NCBI GenBank assembly: GCA_002254365.1
Contig: NIUT01000055.1
Location: forward strand, 19,118 to 61,271
Length of the DNA stretch: 42,154 bases
Direction of reading: 5' to 3'
From: Nitrospira sp. UW-LDO-01
GTDB lineage: Bacteria; Nitrospirota; Nitrospiria; Nitrospirales; Nitrospiraceae
The translations under genes and the position numbers were made by a program. Under the pieces are notes generated by a model. That model had not been told where the DNA came from and did not search any database. It saw only the letters and a list, made by a program, of their open reading frames with translations. Of the stretch, positions 33,049 through 41,887 are shown piece after piece (the first letter of the stretch is position 1; the number at the start of each line of letters is the position of its first letter).

Positions 33049-34395
33049 ATGCTTGATGCATTAAGTGAGAAGTTCGAAAAGGTTCTGAAAAAGCTCCGTG
33101 GGCAAGGTGTGCTCACCGAGCAGAATATTACTGAAGCGCTCAAGGAGGTGCGATTTGCTCTCCTCGAGGCCGACGTCAACTTTAAGATCGTCAAAGAGTT
33201 TATCGATCGTGTGCGCGAAAAGGCGATTGGACAGGAGGTCCTGCAGAGTCTGACTCCAGGACATCAGGTTGTCAAGGTCGTCTGGGATGAGCTCCGGGCG
33301 ATGATGGGGCAAGATCGAGTTGGTCTCGCTCTCAACTCCCAACCGCCGACCATCGTCATGATGGTGGGACTGCAAGGTGCGGGAAAGACGACGGCCAGCG
33401 GAAAGCTTGCACGTCTTTTCAAGACTCAAGGCAAGCGAGTGCTGCTGGTGGCGGCGGATCCGCGTCGTCCTGCTGCGGGAGAGCAGTTGAGTGCATTGGG
33501 GCGAGATCTTGGAGTCGAAGTACACCGTGTCGATCAGACTCAAGCTTCACAAGCCGATGTGGTGCGGATTTGCGGTGCCGGTGTGGATCGAGGCCGAGAA
33601 CAGGGCTTTGATCTGGTCATTCTGGATACCGGCGGTCGGTTGCATATTGATGACGAGTTGATGGGGGAATTGACCGCGGTGAAGGCTGCCGTGGCCCCTC
33701 ATGAGGTACTCTTAGTCGCGGATGCGATGACCGGCCAGGACGCTGTCACTATGGCCGGACAGTTTGATCAACGGGTCGGCCTCACCGGCATTATCCTGAC
33801 CAAGGTCGAGGGGGATGCGCGCGGGGGGGCGGTCTTGTCGATTCGAGCTGCCACAGGAAAGCCGATCAAGTTTTTGGGGGTTGGGGAAAAACTCGATGCG
33901 CTCGAACCGTTTCATCCGGACCGGATGGCCTCCCGTATTCTTGGGATGGGGGATGTGCTGTCCCTCATTGAAAAAGCACAGGAAAGCATCACGCGGGAAC
34001 AGGCGGAGGCCGCTCAGAAACGGCTCACCAGTAATACCTTTACGTTGGAAGACTTTCGGACCCAGTTGGGACAAATGAATCGCATGGGTTCCTTTGAACA
34101 GATTTTGGGCATGCTTCCCGGTGGACAAAAGCTCAAGGAAGCCATGGAGGGCAATAAACCCGAGCGAGAGATCAGTCGGGTGGTCGCTGTGATTGATTCG
34201 ATGACCGTGAAAGAGCGTCGTGATCATACGATCATTAATGGAAGCCGAAAAAAAAGGATTGCGCGGGGAAGTGGTACGACGGTGCAGGATGTGAATCGGC
34301 TCATCAAGCAATTCCTGTCTGCAAAGAAGTTGGCAAAGGCAATGACCGGTGCGGGAGGGCGTCGGCAACTCGCCCAGCTCTTGCGTGCACGGTAA
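33049..34395 (+). CDS. ffh: Signal recognition particle protein Ffh
   Basis: 448 residues. N domain (1-95) with ALSEKFEKVLKKLRGQGVL, then the G domain: GLQGAGKTT (107-115), VAADPRRPAA, ILDTGGRL, TKVEGDARGG. A Met-rich M domain follows, including SFEQILGMLPGGQKLKEAME and RKKRIARGSGTTVQDVNRL. It binds SRP RNA and signal sequences of nascent chains and hands them to FtsY. ATG 33049 fits the family start (LDALSEKFE); no strong ribosome site is visible. It begins a co-directional run of eleven genes ending with ctpA. Confidence 0.96.
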   Translation: MLDALSEKFEKVLKKLRGQGVLTEQNITEALKEVRFALLEADVNFKIVKEFIDRVREKAIGQEVLQSLTPGHQVVKVVWDELRAMMGQDRVGLALNSQPPTIVMMVGLQGAGKTTASGKLARLFKTQGKRVLLVAADPRRPAAGEQLSALGRDLGVEVHRVDQTQASQADVVRICGAGVDRGREQGFDLVILDTGGRLHIDDELMGELTAVKAAVAPHEVLLVADAMTGQDAVTMAGQFDQRVGLTGIILTKVEGDARGGAVLSIRAATGKPIKFLGVGEKLDALEPFHPDRMASRILGMGDVLSLIEKAQESITREQAEAAQKRLTSNTFTLEDFRTQLGQMNRMGSFEQILGMLPGGQKLKEAMEGNKPEREISRVVAVIDSMTVKERRDHTIINGSRKKRIARGSGTTVQDVNRLIKQFLSAKKLAKAMTGAGGRRQLAQLLRAR

Positions 34396-34435
34396 TCGAT
34401 TCGGAAGACTTGAACCAGGGTAAAGGAGGATCGTT

Positions 34436-34759
34436 GTGGCTGTACATTTAAGGCTCGCTCGCACAGGACGACATAAACGACCGATGTATCGGGTGGTGGC
34501 GGCAGACTCGCGGAAAGCACGCGATGGTCGCTTCATCGAAATTCTTGGAATTTTCGACCCGCTGAAAGAAGCCGGTGTGCCGGAACTCAAGCAGGAGCGG
34601 GTGCTGACGTGGCTTCACCAAGGGGCTCAGCCGACGGTAACCGTGCGGACATTGCTGCGTCGTGCGGGGGTCTGGAAGCAGTTTGAGGCTGAAAAGTCCG
34701 CAAAGGAGAAGGCTCCGGCTGAAAAGTCCACTCAGAAGAAGGCTTCAACAAAAGCTTGA
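34436..34759 (+). CDS. rpsP: 30S ribosomal protein S16
   Basis: 107 residues; the S16 core is the first ~80 (AVHLRLARTGRHKRPMYRVV, ADSRKARDGRFIEILGIFDP). The C-terminal 25 residues are a Lys/Glu/Ala-rich extension (EKSAKEKAPAEKSTQKKAST) not needed for the fold. AAAGGAGG before GTG 34436 is a strong ribosome site. The ffh-rpsP-rimM-trmD-rplS order is a classic bacterial cluster. Confidence 0.97.
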   Translation: MAVHLRLARTGRHKRPMYRVVAADSRKARDGRFIEILGIFDPLKEAGVPELKQERVLTWLHQGAQPTVTVRTLLRRAGVWKQFEAEKSAKEKAPAEKSTQKKASTKA

Positions 34760-34766
34760 CCGTGGG

Positions 34767-35285
34767 ATGGTGAGTCAACCGGAAACCGTCACAGTGGGAC
34801 GGATCGAGCGGCCGTTTGGTGTTCGTGGAGAGGTCAAGGTTCGCCCCCTCTCCGATGTCCCAGGTCGACTGGAGGGGTTGACGCATGTCAGCCTTCTGGC
34901 CACAAACGGACGGACGCTGGAAACCGGCGTGACCCATGTGAGGCGAGCGGGAACGAGCTTTATCCTTGGCCTGTCCGCCTTCACCACACCAGAAGAAGCA
35001 GGCCTTTGGCGGGGAGGATTGATTCAGACAGTTCGCGGGGCTATCCCTGCGCTTCCATCGGGGCAGTACTATGAGTGCGATTTGGTGGGGCTTGCCGTCC
35101 AGACTGAGTCAGGGGGGTCGCTCGGTGCCGTGGAAGCGATATGGGAATTGCCATGCAATTCGCTGATCGTTGTTCGCGATGGAAGTAAAGAGGTCTTGAT
35201 CCCAGCGGCAAAAGAGTTCGTGCTTGCGGTTGATCTGATCGCTCGAATCATGACGGTGCGGTTGATCGACGGGCTTGGTGATTAG
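34767..35285 (+). CDS. rimM: 16S rRNA maturation factor RimM
   Basis: 172 residues. The N-terminal domain has VGRIERPFGVRGEVKVRPLS, and the C-terminal PRC-barrel contains YYECDLVGLAVQTE, ELPCNSLIVV and VLIPAAKEFV. RimM binds ribosomal protein S19 and aids maturation of the 30S head. ATG 34767 lies 7 bases after the rpsP stop; GTG 34770 is possible. A longer open frame upstream overlaps rpsP and is not used. Confidence 0.93.
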   Translation: MVSQPETVTVGRIERPFGVRGEVKVRPLSDVPGRLEGLTHVSLLATNGRTLETGVTHVRRAGTSFILGLSAFTTPEEAGLWRGGLIQTVRGAIPALPSGQYYECDLVGLAVQTESGGSLGAVEAIWELPCNSLIVVRDGSKEVLIPAAKEFVLAVDLIARIMTVRLIDGLGD

Positions 35286-35287
35286 CC

Positions 35288-36073
35288 ATGATACGGTTCG
35301 ATGTCCTGACCTTGTTCCCAGGTATGTTTGCGCCGGTTTTGGCGCAGAGCATGCTCAAGCGTGGTCAGGAGAAGGGACTTCTCACCGTGCGGGTGCACAA
35401 TCTGCGCGACTTTACAGCGGATCGCCACAAGGTCGTCGACGATACGCCGTACGGAGGTGGTGCGGGGATGGTCATGAAAGCCGAACCGATTCTCCAGGCG
35501 GTTTCCGCGGTGCGGAGAGAGGCTCAGTCGCAAGGAGAAGAGATTCGGGTGTTGTTTCCGACTCCTCATGGGCGCCCGTTGACGCAGTTATATGCACAAG
35601 AGTTGGCGACCGAGTCTCGTCGGATGGTGATTCTGTGTGGGCACTATGAGGGTGTGGATGAGCGTGTCCGTCTCGCGCTGGCGCCTGAAGAGATTTCACT
35701 CGGAGATTATGTGCTCACGGGAGGTGAACTGCCGGCGTTAGTGTTGATCGATGCCACGACAAGGCTCGTTCCTGGCGTGTTGGGCGATCCAAGTTCTGCC
35801 GTCGATGAGTCATTTTCTGAGTCGCTCTTAGAGTATCCACAGTACACGAGGCCGGCGGAGATCGACGGTATCACGGTGCCGGAGGTCTTGTTGTCTGGTC
35901 ATCATGAGGCCATTCGCCTGTGGCGTCGCAAACAGGCCTTGCGTAGCACGTATCTCAGACGCCCTGATTTGCTGCGGGATCGGATGTTCACGAAAGAGGA
36001 TCGACAATTGTTGGATGAGTTGATGAATGAAGGCCTGTTGACGGCCCCGTTATTATGTGAGGAGGAGGGTTGA
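35288..36073 (+). CDS. trmD: tRNA (guanine-N1)-methyltransferase
   Basis: 261 residues with the SPOUT trefoil knot of Trm[46 protein letters not shown], and the C-terminal [16 protein letters not shown]. It methylates G37 of tRNAs with G at position 36, preventing +1 frameshifting, using S-adenosylmethionine. Length is typical. It starts two bases after the rimM stop. Confidence 0.97.
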   Translation: MIRFDVLTLFPGMFAPVLAQSMLKRGQEKGLLTVRVHNLRDFTADRHKVVDDTPYGGGAGMVMKAEPILQAVSAVRREAQSQGEEIRVLFPTPHGRPLTQLYAQELATESRRMVILCGHYEGVDERVRLALAPEEISLGDYVLTGGELPALVLIDATTRLVPGVLGDPSSAVDESFSESLLEYPQYTRPAEIDGITVPEVLLSGHHEAIRLWRRKQALRSTYLRRPDLLRDRMFTKEDRQLLDELMNEGLLTAPLLCEEEG

Positions 36074-36077
36074 GGAC

Positions 36078-36482
36078 ATGAATCAGTTGGAGCGAATTCA
36101 GCGATCATTGACGAAAAAGTCGGTTCCGCACTTCGAAATAGGAGACACCGTACGTGTCCATGTCAAAGTCGTGGAAGGCGAGAAGGAACGTATTCAAGTG
36201 TATGAAGGGACGGTCATTGCCCGTAAGGGCAGCTTGAACACCGAAATGTTCACGGTCAGGAAACTCTCGTACGGCGTAGGTGTCGAGCGGATTTTCCCCG
36301 TGCACTCTCCGATTGTGTCTAAGATCGATGTCGTGCGCCAGGGGCGCGTTCGACGTGCCAAGCTGTACTATCTCCGCGGCAAGAAAGGGCGGTTTGCCAA
36401 AGTTGAGGAGCGGGAGTTTGTTGGAGAGAGCAAATCCTCGGCACAGCCTGCGGTACCCGAAGAAGGAGCGGCCACAGCGTAG
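36078..36482 (+). CDS. rplS: 50S ribosomal protein L19
   Basis: 134 residues; the core ([47 protein letters not shown]-like block, [16 protein letters not shown]) is complete. The tail [19 protein letters not shown] is a short non-conserved extension. L19 sits at the 30S-50S interface. The ATG at 36078 lies four bases after the trmD stop and has GAGG nearby. Confidence 0.96.
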   Translation: MNQLERIQRSLTKKSVPHFEIGDTVRVHVKVVEGEKERIQVYEGTVIARKGSLNTEMFTVRKLSYGVGVERIFPVHSPIVSKIDVVRQGRVRRAKLYYLRGKKGRFAKVEEREFVGESKSSAQPAVPEEGAATA

Positions 36483-36548
36483 GTCAGCTCTACGCAGGCG
36501 TTCCATCATGGCTGGCCGATCGGCAGGATCATCGGTAGAGAGCGATTG

Positions 36549-37208
36549 ATGGGACCTACTGATGAATTTGAACGAGCAGCCCGACTCCGTGGATATCGCC
36601 GTATCGCTGGGATTGATGAAGTAGGGCGTGGTCCATTGGCTGGACCCGTGGTGGCTGCTGCAGTGGTCCTTCCTGTACGCAGTCGGCTTGCTGGGGTGAA
36701 CGATTCGAAGCAACTGTCAGAGCGTGAACGGGAACGGTTCTACATCACGATCCGCGAGCAAGCGGTGGGAGTGGGAATCGGATGGGCCGACGTTGCAGAA
36801 ATCGACCGGTTGAATATTCTTGAGGCCACCCGTCTTGCCATGCGACGGGCTCTCGAACAGCTGGTCCCGTCACCTGATTATGTGCTCATCGATGCTGTGA
36901 GCCTACCCGGTGTCAGCATTCCGGCACGTCCGATCATCAAAGGAGATTCCTTATCCATCTCGATTGCTGCTGCCTCTATCGTGGCCAAGGTCACGAGAGA
37001 TCGGTTGATGGCACGCTATCATGACACGTTCCCGGAGTACGGGTTCCTCTCGCACAAGGGGTATGGGACGGCGGAACACCTGGAACGGCTTGCGCACCAC
37101 GGCCCTTGTTCCATCCATCGTCGAAGTTTTGCTCCAGTCAAACTGGCCATGAGTGCCAGGAAGATGGGGGAGGTTCATCTGACGGGTCCCACGTTATCCG
37201 AGGCATAA
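36549..37208 (+). CDS. rnhB: Ribonuclease HII
   Basis: About 219 residues. GIDEVGRGPLAGPVVAAAVV holds the first catalytic Asp and Glu, VNDSKQLSERERE follows, and LIDAVSLPG with SIAAASIVAKVTRDRLM provides the remaining acidic residues and the type 2 RNase H signature. It removes single ribonucleotides and RNA primers from DNA-RNA hybrids. ATG 36549 is taken over TTG 36546. The rplS-rnhB-yraN order is common. Confidence 0.96.
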   Translation: MGPTDEFERAARLRGYRRIAGIDEVGRGPLAGPVVAAAVVLPVRSRLAGVNDSKQLSERERERFYITIREQAVGVGIGWADVAEIDRLNILEATRLAMRRALEQLVPSPDYVLIDAVSLPGVSIPARPIIKGDSLSISIAAASIVAKVTRDRLMARYHDTFPEYGFLSHKGYGTAEHLERLAHHGPCSIHRRSFAPVKLAMSARKMGEVHLTGPTLSEA

Positions 37209-37212
37209 CCCT

Positions 37213-37593
37213 ATGTACGCTGCAGATCCGCGTCACCAGTTCGGCCAGGTCAGCGAGATGAGGGCGGAGCAGTTCTTGATCGCGAAGGGTTATCGTATCC
37301 TTGACCGAAATGTGCGGCTCTCAATCGGTGAATTGGACCTCGTCGCGGATGATCAGGGTGTCGTCGTCTTTATCGAGGTCAAGGGTAGGAGCACTGAGGC
37401 GTTTGGAGGCGCGCTGTCGGCAGTGGATCGTCGTAAGCAGGCGAAACTGTCGAAGCTGGCCGCGCAGTATCTGGCGCAACGGCACTGGTCTGATAAGCTC
37501 TGTCGATTCGATGTTGTCTTGGTTCAAGGACAGCCATCGGCCCCAGGGCAGATTGAACACATCTCCAATGCGTTCGATGTCACCGAGTTGTGA
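37213..37593 (+). CDS. yraN: YraN family protein (UPF0102)
   Basis: 126 residues. GQVSEMRAEQFLIAKGYRIL, LSIGELDLVADDQGVVVFIE followed by VKGRS, and KLSKLAAQYL are the family blocks. The G-E-x-D...E-V-K layout is that of a Holliday-junction-resolvase-like (PD-(D/E)xK) fold, though no activity is proven. It starts four bases after the rnhB stop. Confidence 0.93.
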   Translation: MYAADPRHQFGQVSEMRAEQFLIAKGYRILDRNVRLSIGELDLVADDQGVVVFIEVKGRSTEAFGGALSAVDRRKQAKLSKLAAQYLAQRHWSDKLCRFDVVLVQGQPSAPGQIEHISNAFDVTEL

Positions 37594-37623
37594 CAGGTCT
37601 CATCTCTATCGAGAGGGGTCTTC

Positions 37624-38313
37624 GTGGACGCGATGATTCAGCTCATCCATGTCTCGAAATGGTACGACCGAAGACCCGCGCTCTCCGACGTCATGATCGA
37701 GATCGAGAAGGGAGAGTTCGTGCTGCTCATGGGCCCCAGTGGGTCGGGAAAATCGACGATCCTACGTATGCTGATCGGAGAGGAGCAACCGGATGAGGGA
37801 CAGCTCTTTGTTCAAGGTAAGAATGTCACGAAACTGAAACGGTCTGAGATCCCATACCTGCGACGGAAGGTGGGGTCGGTCTTTCAAGACTTCCGCTTGC
37901 TGCCGAAGAAATCAGTATTTGACAATGTGGCACTCCCGCTAATCGTGCAGGGTGTCTCAGAAAAAGATATCCGACGTAAGGTCACGGAGGCATTGCGAGC
38001 AGTCGGCGTTGAGCATAAACGTGACCAGTCCCCCAGCAGTCTGTCCACGGGAGAGCAACAGCGAGTGTGCATCGCTCGGGCGATCGTGAACGGACCGGTC
38101 GTTCTGTTGGCGGATGAGCCGACGGGCAATCTTGATCCCGAACTCACGGGTGAGATCATCGAGCTGTTTAAGCTGATCAATGCCAGGGGTACCACGGTGG
38201 TTGTGGCGACGCATAATCATCATGTCATGCGTCAAGTGAATTGCCGAGTGATCAGCTTGATGCAAGGCGTCGTCCTCCCGGAACGGGCGATGCCTGACCG
38301 GGTCGGCGTATGA
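37624..38313 (+). CDS. ftsE: Cell division ATP-binding protein FtsE
   Basis: 229 residues. Walker A GPSGSGKST at 37-45, signature LSTGEQQRV at 140-148 (Thr where most have Gly), and Walker B VVLLADEP at 159-166. FtsE powers the FtsEX complex at the septum, which switches on periplasmic amidase activators. GTG 37624 with GAGAGGGG upstream is preferred; ATG 37633 is another option. ftsX overlaps by four bases (ATGA). Confidence 0.95.
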   Translation: MDAMIQLIHVSKWYDRRPALSDVMIEIEKGEFVLLMGPSGSGKSTILRMLIGEEQPDEGQLFVQGKNVTKLKRSEIPYLRRKVGSVFQDFRLLPKKSVFDNVALPLIVQGVSEKDIRRKVTEALRAVGVEHKRDQSPSSLSTGEQQRVCIARAIVNGPVVLLADEPTGNLDPELTGEIIELFKLINARGTTVVVATHNHHVMRQVNCRVISLMQGVVLPERAMPDRVGV

Positions 38314-39209
38314 GGCGGCTCTTCTATCTGGTTCGCGAAGCCTGGGCCAACATGCGGACGAACCGCATGACGACCATCGTTGCCATCTTGACCACGGCAT
38401 TTACGTTGACCTGTGTTGGAATCTTTCTTCTCCTCTATGTGAATCTACAGCATGCGGCGGGATGGCTTCAGGAAGACGTCAAGGTTATGGTGTATTTGGA
38501 GGACCGCCTCTCTCGAGATGGGCGTCTGCAGCTGGAACTGATGCTCAAGTCCGATCACATGGTAGGAAGTGTGCTCTATATCTCGAAGGAGCAGGCTTTG
38601 GCGGAGTTCCGTACGCAATTCCCCGCTGATTCTCATCTGCTCGAGGGGCTTGGCGAGAATCCTCTCCCGGCCTCATTCGTCGTGACGCTGGCTCAGAACT
38701 CTCGCTCTCCCGAGGCCATTAAAGAGTGGGTGGAACAAGTTCAAACCATGGGAGGAGTGGCAAAGGTCGACTATAATCAGCAATGGATCAGCCTGTTGGC
38801 CGAGCTCATCGGCTATATTGAATTGGCAGCGCTCGGCGTGGGGATCCTCCTCTCAGCCGCCGCGGTGACGATTATCGGGAATACAATCAGGCTTACTTTG
38901 TTTACTAGACGAGAAGAGATCGAAATTCTTCGCTCGATCGGGGCCACCGGCACCTTCATCCGTGTTCCCTACTTCCTCGAGGGGGCGGTGCTGGGAGCGT
39001 GTGGCAGCGCCTTATCCCTGGGAATTCTCAAGGTCGGGTTCGAACTGTTCCGGCAACAAGTGCAGTTCGTCAGCCGTTTCAGCGAAATGGAGGGGCTGAT
39101 ATCATTTTTCCCACTCTCTGCTTGTCTTGCACTGGTCCTCGCTGGAATGGCACTGGGTTTTACCGGCAGTGTGGTCTCGCTACTGCGCATTAGAGAAGGA
39201 CGTGTATGA
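38310..39209 (+). CDS. ftsX: Cell division protein FtsX
   Basis: 299 residues with four transmembrane helices: one near the N-terminus (TTIVAILTTAFTLTCVGIFL) and three at the C-terminal half (GVGILLSAAAVTIIGNTI, FLEGAVLGACGSALSLGI, SACLALVLAGMALGFTG). The periplasmic loop between them (about 50-170) is the part that binds the EnvC-type activator. It overlaps both ftsE and the envC-like gene with ATGA junctions, so the three are translationally coupled. Confidence 0.93.
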   Translation: MRRLFYLVREAWANMRTNRMTTIVAILTTAFTLTCVGIFLLLYVNLQHAAGWLQEDVKVMVYLEDRLSRDGRLQLELMLKSDHMVGSVLYISKEQALAEFRTQFPADSHLLEGLGENPLPASFVVTLAQNSRSPEAIKEWVEQVQTMGGVAKVDYNQQWISLLAELIGYIELAALGVGILLSAAAVTIIGNTIRLTLFTRREEIEILRSIGATGTFIRVPYFLEGAVLGACGSALSLGILKVGFELFRQQVQFVSRFSEMEGLISFFPLSACLALVLAGMALGFTGSVVSLLRIREGRV

Positions 39210-40387
39210 GACTCCCCCTCCTTCTGCTGGCCGGGTTTCTGGCACTCGGGGGGTGGGTCATGCCCGTTGAGGCAGCCACGGATCCCCTCGCCGAAAAAAT
39301 TCAGCGTGAGCGAAAGCGTCTTGAAGCACTAAAAGACAAGATTGAAGAAAAGCGGAAGCGGGAAGAAGCTGCCGAAAAAAAGAGGGAATCCGTGCTACAG
39401 GGACTCCAATCCTTGGATGAACGATTGCTCCACCATCGACAAGATCATCAGGATATCAATAGAAAACTGCGACAAAAAGATCATGAGCTGAATGAGATTA
39501 CTGAACAGTTGGTGGTGACGCGGACCAGTGTCCAATCGCGACGGGAGGCCATCTTGGCCCGGCTTCGCGTGCAGTACATGGAAGGCCGGTTCGGGTATGT
39601 GAAGGCGCTGTTAACCGCTGATTCCTACGGAGATCTTCAACGCCGCGGGCAGTATCTCTCCGCTGTCTCGCAGAAGGACTACGAGCTGCTTCGAGGTTTT
39701 CGAGCCGACATGGCACAGATGGAGCAGGCTGAGCACCAGCGGGCTGATGCTCGAGATGGGCTGGTGGTTTTCAAGCAAAACATCGAAAAGAAGCTTGCCG
39801 ACATTCGAGTGCTTCAAAAAGAGAAAACCCTCTATCTGACGAAAATTACACATCAGAAAGATGCCTATCATCGTGCGGTCGAAGAGCTGGAACGGTCAGC
39901 CTCACGGGTGGATCATTTGCTACAAGACTTGGAATCGCGTCGGCGGGCCGTGGCCCTGCGCCCGCCGACGACGGCATCGCTCCCACGTGGTGTTCGAGGA
40001 GCACTGCCCTGGCCGGCCGAAGGACAGGTGGTGTCGTTCTTCGGGCGGCAGAAACATCCCACCTTTGACACCTATGTCCAACGCAAAGGGATCGAAATTC
40101 GTACGACCGAGGGGAGTCTGATTCATGCCGTGATGCCCGGGAGCATTGTTTATGCGGACTGGTTGAAAGGGTACGGACTCGTTATAATCCTGGATCATGC
40201 CAACGGGTTCTTCTCGCTGTATGCCCATGCATCCAAGATTCTGACCAAGGTTGGTGAGCAGGTGGTCGAAGGCCAGTCGATTGGGGAAACCGGAGACACG
40301 GGCATGACAGGAGAAAATACATTATACTTTGAGTTGCGTGAGGGCGCTGAGCCGGTCGATCCGCTCCACTGGCTGGCGAAGAAATAA
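39206..40387 (+). CDS. envC: EnvC-like murein hydrolase activator (degenerate LytM/M23)
   Basis: 393 residues. A signal peptide (to about residue 23, VEA-ATD) is followed by long coiled coils (about 25-110 and 150-250, rich in E/K/R/Q), then a C-terminal LytM/M23 domain (about 265-393). The metal-binding residues are missing: the first motif reads QRKGIEIRT in place of H-x3-D, and the second reads NTLYFELR in place of H-x-H. That makes it a non-catalytic activator like E. coli EnvC, which FtsEX uses to trigger amidases. Its direct overlap with ftsX fits that pairing. Confidence 0.88.
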   Translation: MRLPLLLLAGFLALGGWVMPVEAATDPLAEKIQRERKRLEALKDKIEEKRKREEAAEKKRESVLQGLQSLDERLLHHRQDHQDINRKLRQKDHELNEITEQLVVTRTSVQSRREAILARLRVQYMEGRFGYVKALLTADSYGDLQRRGQYLSAVSQKDYELLRGFRADMAQMEQAEHQRADARDGLVVFKQNIEKKLADIRVLQKEKTLYLTKITHQKDAYHRAVEELERSASRVDHLLQDLESRRRAVALRPPTTASLPRGVRGALPWPAEGQVVSFFGRQKHPTFDTYVQRKGIEIRTTEGSLIHAVMPGSIVYADWLKGYGLVIILDHANGFFSLYAHASKILTKVGEQVVEGQSIGETGDTGMTGENTLYFELREGAEPVDPLHWLAKK

Positions 40388-40452
40388 AGGGAAGTCGAGA
40401 ACGCGCCTCCAGCCCGAATGGTTCGATGGCGTAAGAAAGAAGGGATGAAAAG

Positions 40453-41811
40453 ATGATGGAACAGCAACCGCGGCGGAAATCTTGGGTGGTCGGGCCGATG
40501 ATTGCACTCGCCCTGCTTGGTGGCGTCATCATCGGGAAGGGTTGGGAGCGGACCGGACATGCCAGCGAAACCTATGAGGAGCTGAAGACCTTCTCGGAAG
40601 TGCTGAACCAGGTCCAGAAGCACTATGTCGACGAGACAAAACCGAAAGATTTGATTCAAGGCGCTATTCGCGGGATGCTGTCGACGCTCGATCCGCACTC
40701 TGCCTATATGACGCCTGAGATGTACAAAGAGATGCAGGTTGAAACCAGAGGGGAATTTGGAGGAGTCGGGATCCAAATCGGCGTGAAGGATAATCGGTTG
40801 GCGGTGATTGCCCCGATCGAAGGCACCCCTGCTCATCGAGCTGGAATCAAGGCAGGGGATTTCATCACCAAGGTCAATGAGGATCCGACCAAAGATTTGA
40901 CGTTGATGGATGCCGTGCAGAAGATGCGGGGGCCGAAGGGGAGTAAAGTCAATCTGACCATTCAACGCGATGGTGCGACAGATCCCTTGGTGTTTACCCT
41001 CGTTCGGGACACCATCAAAATTGAAAGTGTGAAGTCCAAGGTGATCGATAACCTCGGCTATGTCCGGCTCACCCAGTTCCAAGAAGCCACGGGGAGGGAT
41101 TTGGCCAAAGCGATCAAGCAATTTAAGGAGCAGAAGGTCCAGGGCGCGATCCTCGACCTACGGAACAATCCAGGCGGGTTACTGACGGCGGCAGTTGATG
41201 TGTCCGAGCAATTCCTGCCGACGGGAAAGCTGGTGGTCTATACCAAGAGTCGAGAAGGGAAGAAGGATGAATGGGTTGCAAAGGCAAAAGATCAGTTGGA
41301 GGACCTCCCTGTCATTATCCTTGTGAACGAGGGATCAGCCAGCGCATCGGAAATCGTTGCCGGAGCGATCCAAGATTGGGGCCGGGGTCTCGTGGTGGGA
41401 ACCACATCGTTTGGAAAAGGATCGGTTCAGACCATCTTGGCTTTGGGAGATGGGTCGGGACTTCGCCTTACGACCGCGAAGTACTATACGCCGAAAGGTC
41501 GATCGATCCAGTCGACCGGGATTACCCCCGATATTGTGGTGAAGCTGTCTGCGCCAGTGGTGGCCAAGGCGACCGAAGGGAAATCTGGAGACAAGGAAGC
41601 CGAGCCGAAAGCGGTCAAGCCTCCGACAGGGAAGGATGCCGCACCACAGAATGGGAAGTCTCCGGACGAGGGAGGATCGAAGAACGGGACGCCTCCACCA
41701 GCCTTGTCTGAAGCGGGTGGGGAACTTTCTCTTGATCAAGATGTGCAGCTGCAGAAGGCGGTAGAATTGTTAAAGAGCTGGAAGATATTTAAGGAACTCA
41801 AGGCGTCATAG
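40453..41811 (+). CDS. ctpA: S41 family C-terminal processing peptidase
   Basis: 452 residues. A signal anchor (WVVGPMIALALLGGVIIG, about 11-28), a PDZ domain (about 100-185, with GEFGGVGIQIGV), and the S41 catalytic domain with S297 in NEGSASASEIV and K322 in TSFGKGSVQ. The C-terminal ~70 residues are a Pro/Lys-rich linker and a short helix. Such proteases cut proteins at their C-termini in the periplasm and often control murein hydrolases, fitting the position after FtsEX-EnvC. The ATG at 40453 or 40456 may be used. Confidence 0.93.
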   Translation: MMEQQPRRKSWVVGPMIALALLGGVIIGKGWERTGHASETYEELKTFSEVLNQVQKHYVDETKPKDLIQGAIRGMLSTLDPHSAYMTPEMYKEMQVETRGEFGGVGIQIGVKDNRLAVIAPIEGTPAHRAGIKAGDFITKVNEDPTKDLTLMDAVQKMRGPKGSKVNLTIQRDGATDPLVFTLVRDTIKIESVKSKVIDNLGYVRLTQFQEATGRDLAKAIKQFKEQKVQGAILDLRNNPGGLLTAAVDVSEQFLPTGKLVVYTKSREGKKDEWVAKAKDQLEDLPVIILVNEGSASASEIVAGAIQDWGRGLVVGTTSFGKGSVQTILALGDGSGLRLTTAKYYTPKGRSIQSTGITPDIVVKLSAPVVAKATEGKSGDKEAEPKAVKPPTGKDAAPQNGKSPDEGGSKNGTPPPALSEAGGELSLDQDVQLQKAVELLKSWKIFKELKAS

Positions 41812-41887
41812 CAGGGATAGCAACAAGCTGCCGTTCCGCCTCATGGAGGTTGAAGGGCAGCAAGGGTCTTAACTGGGTCTTAACCTC

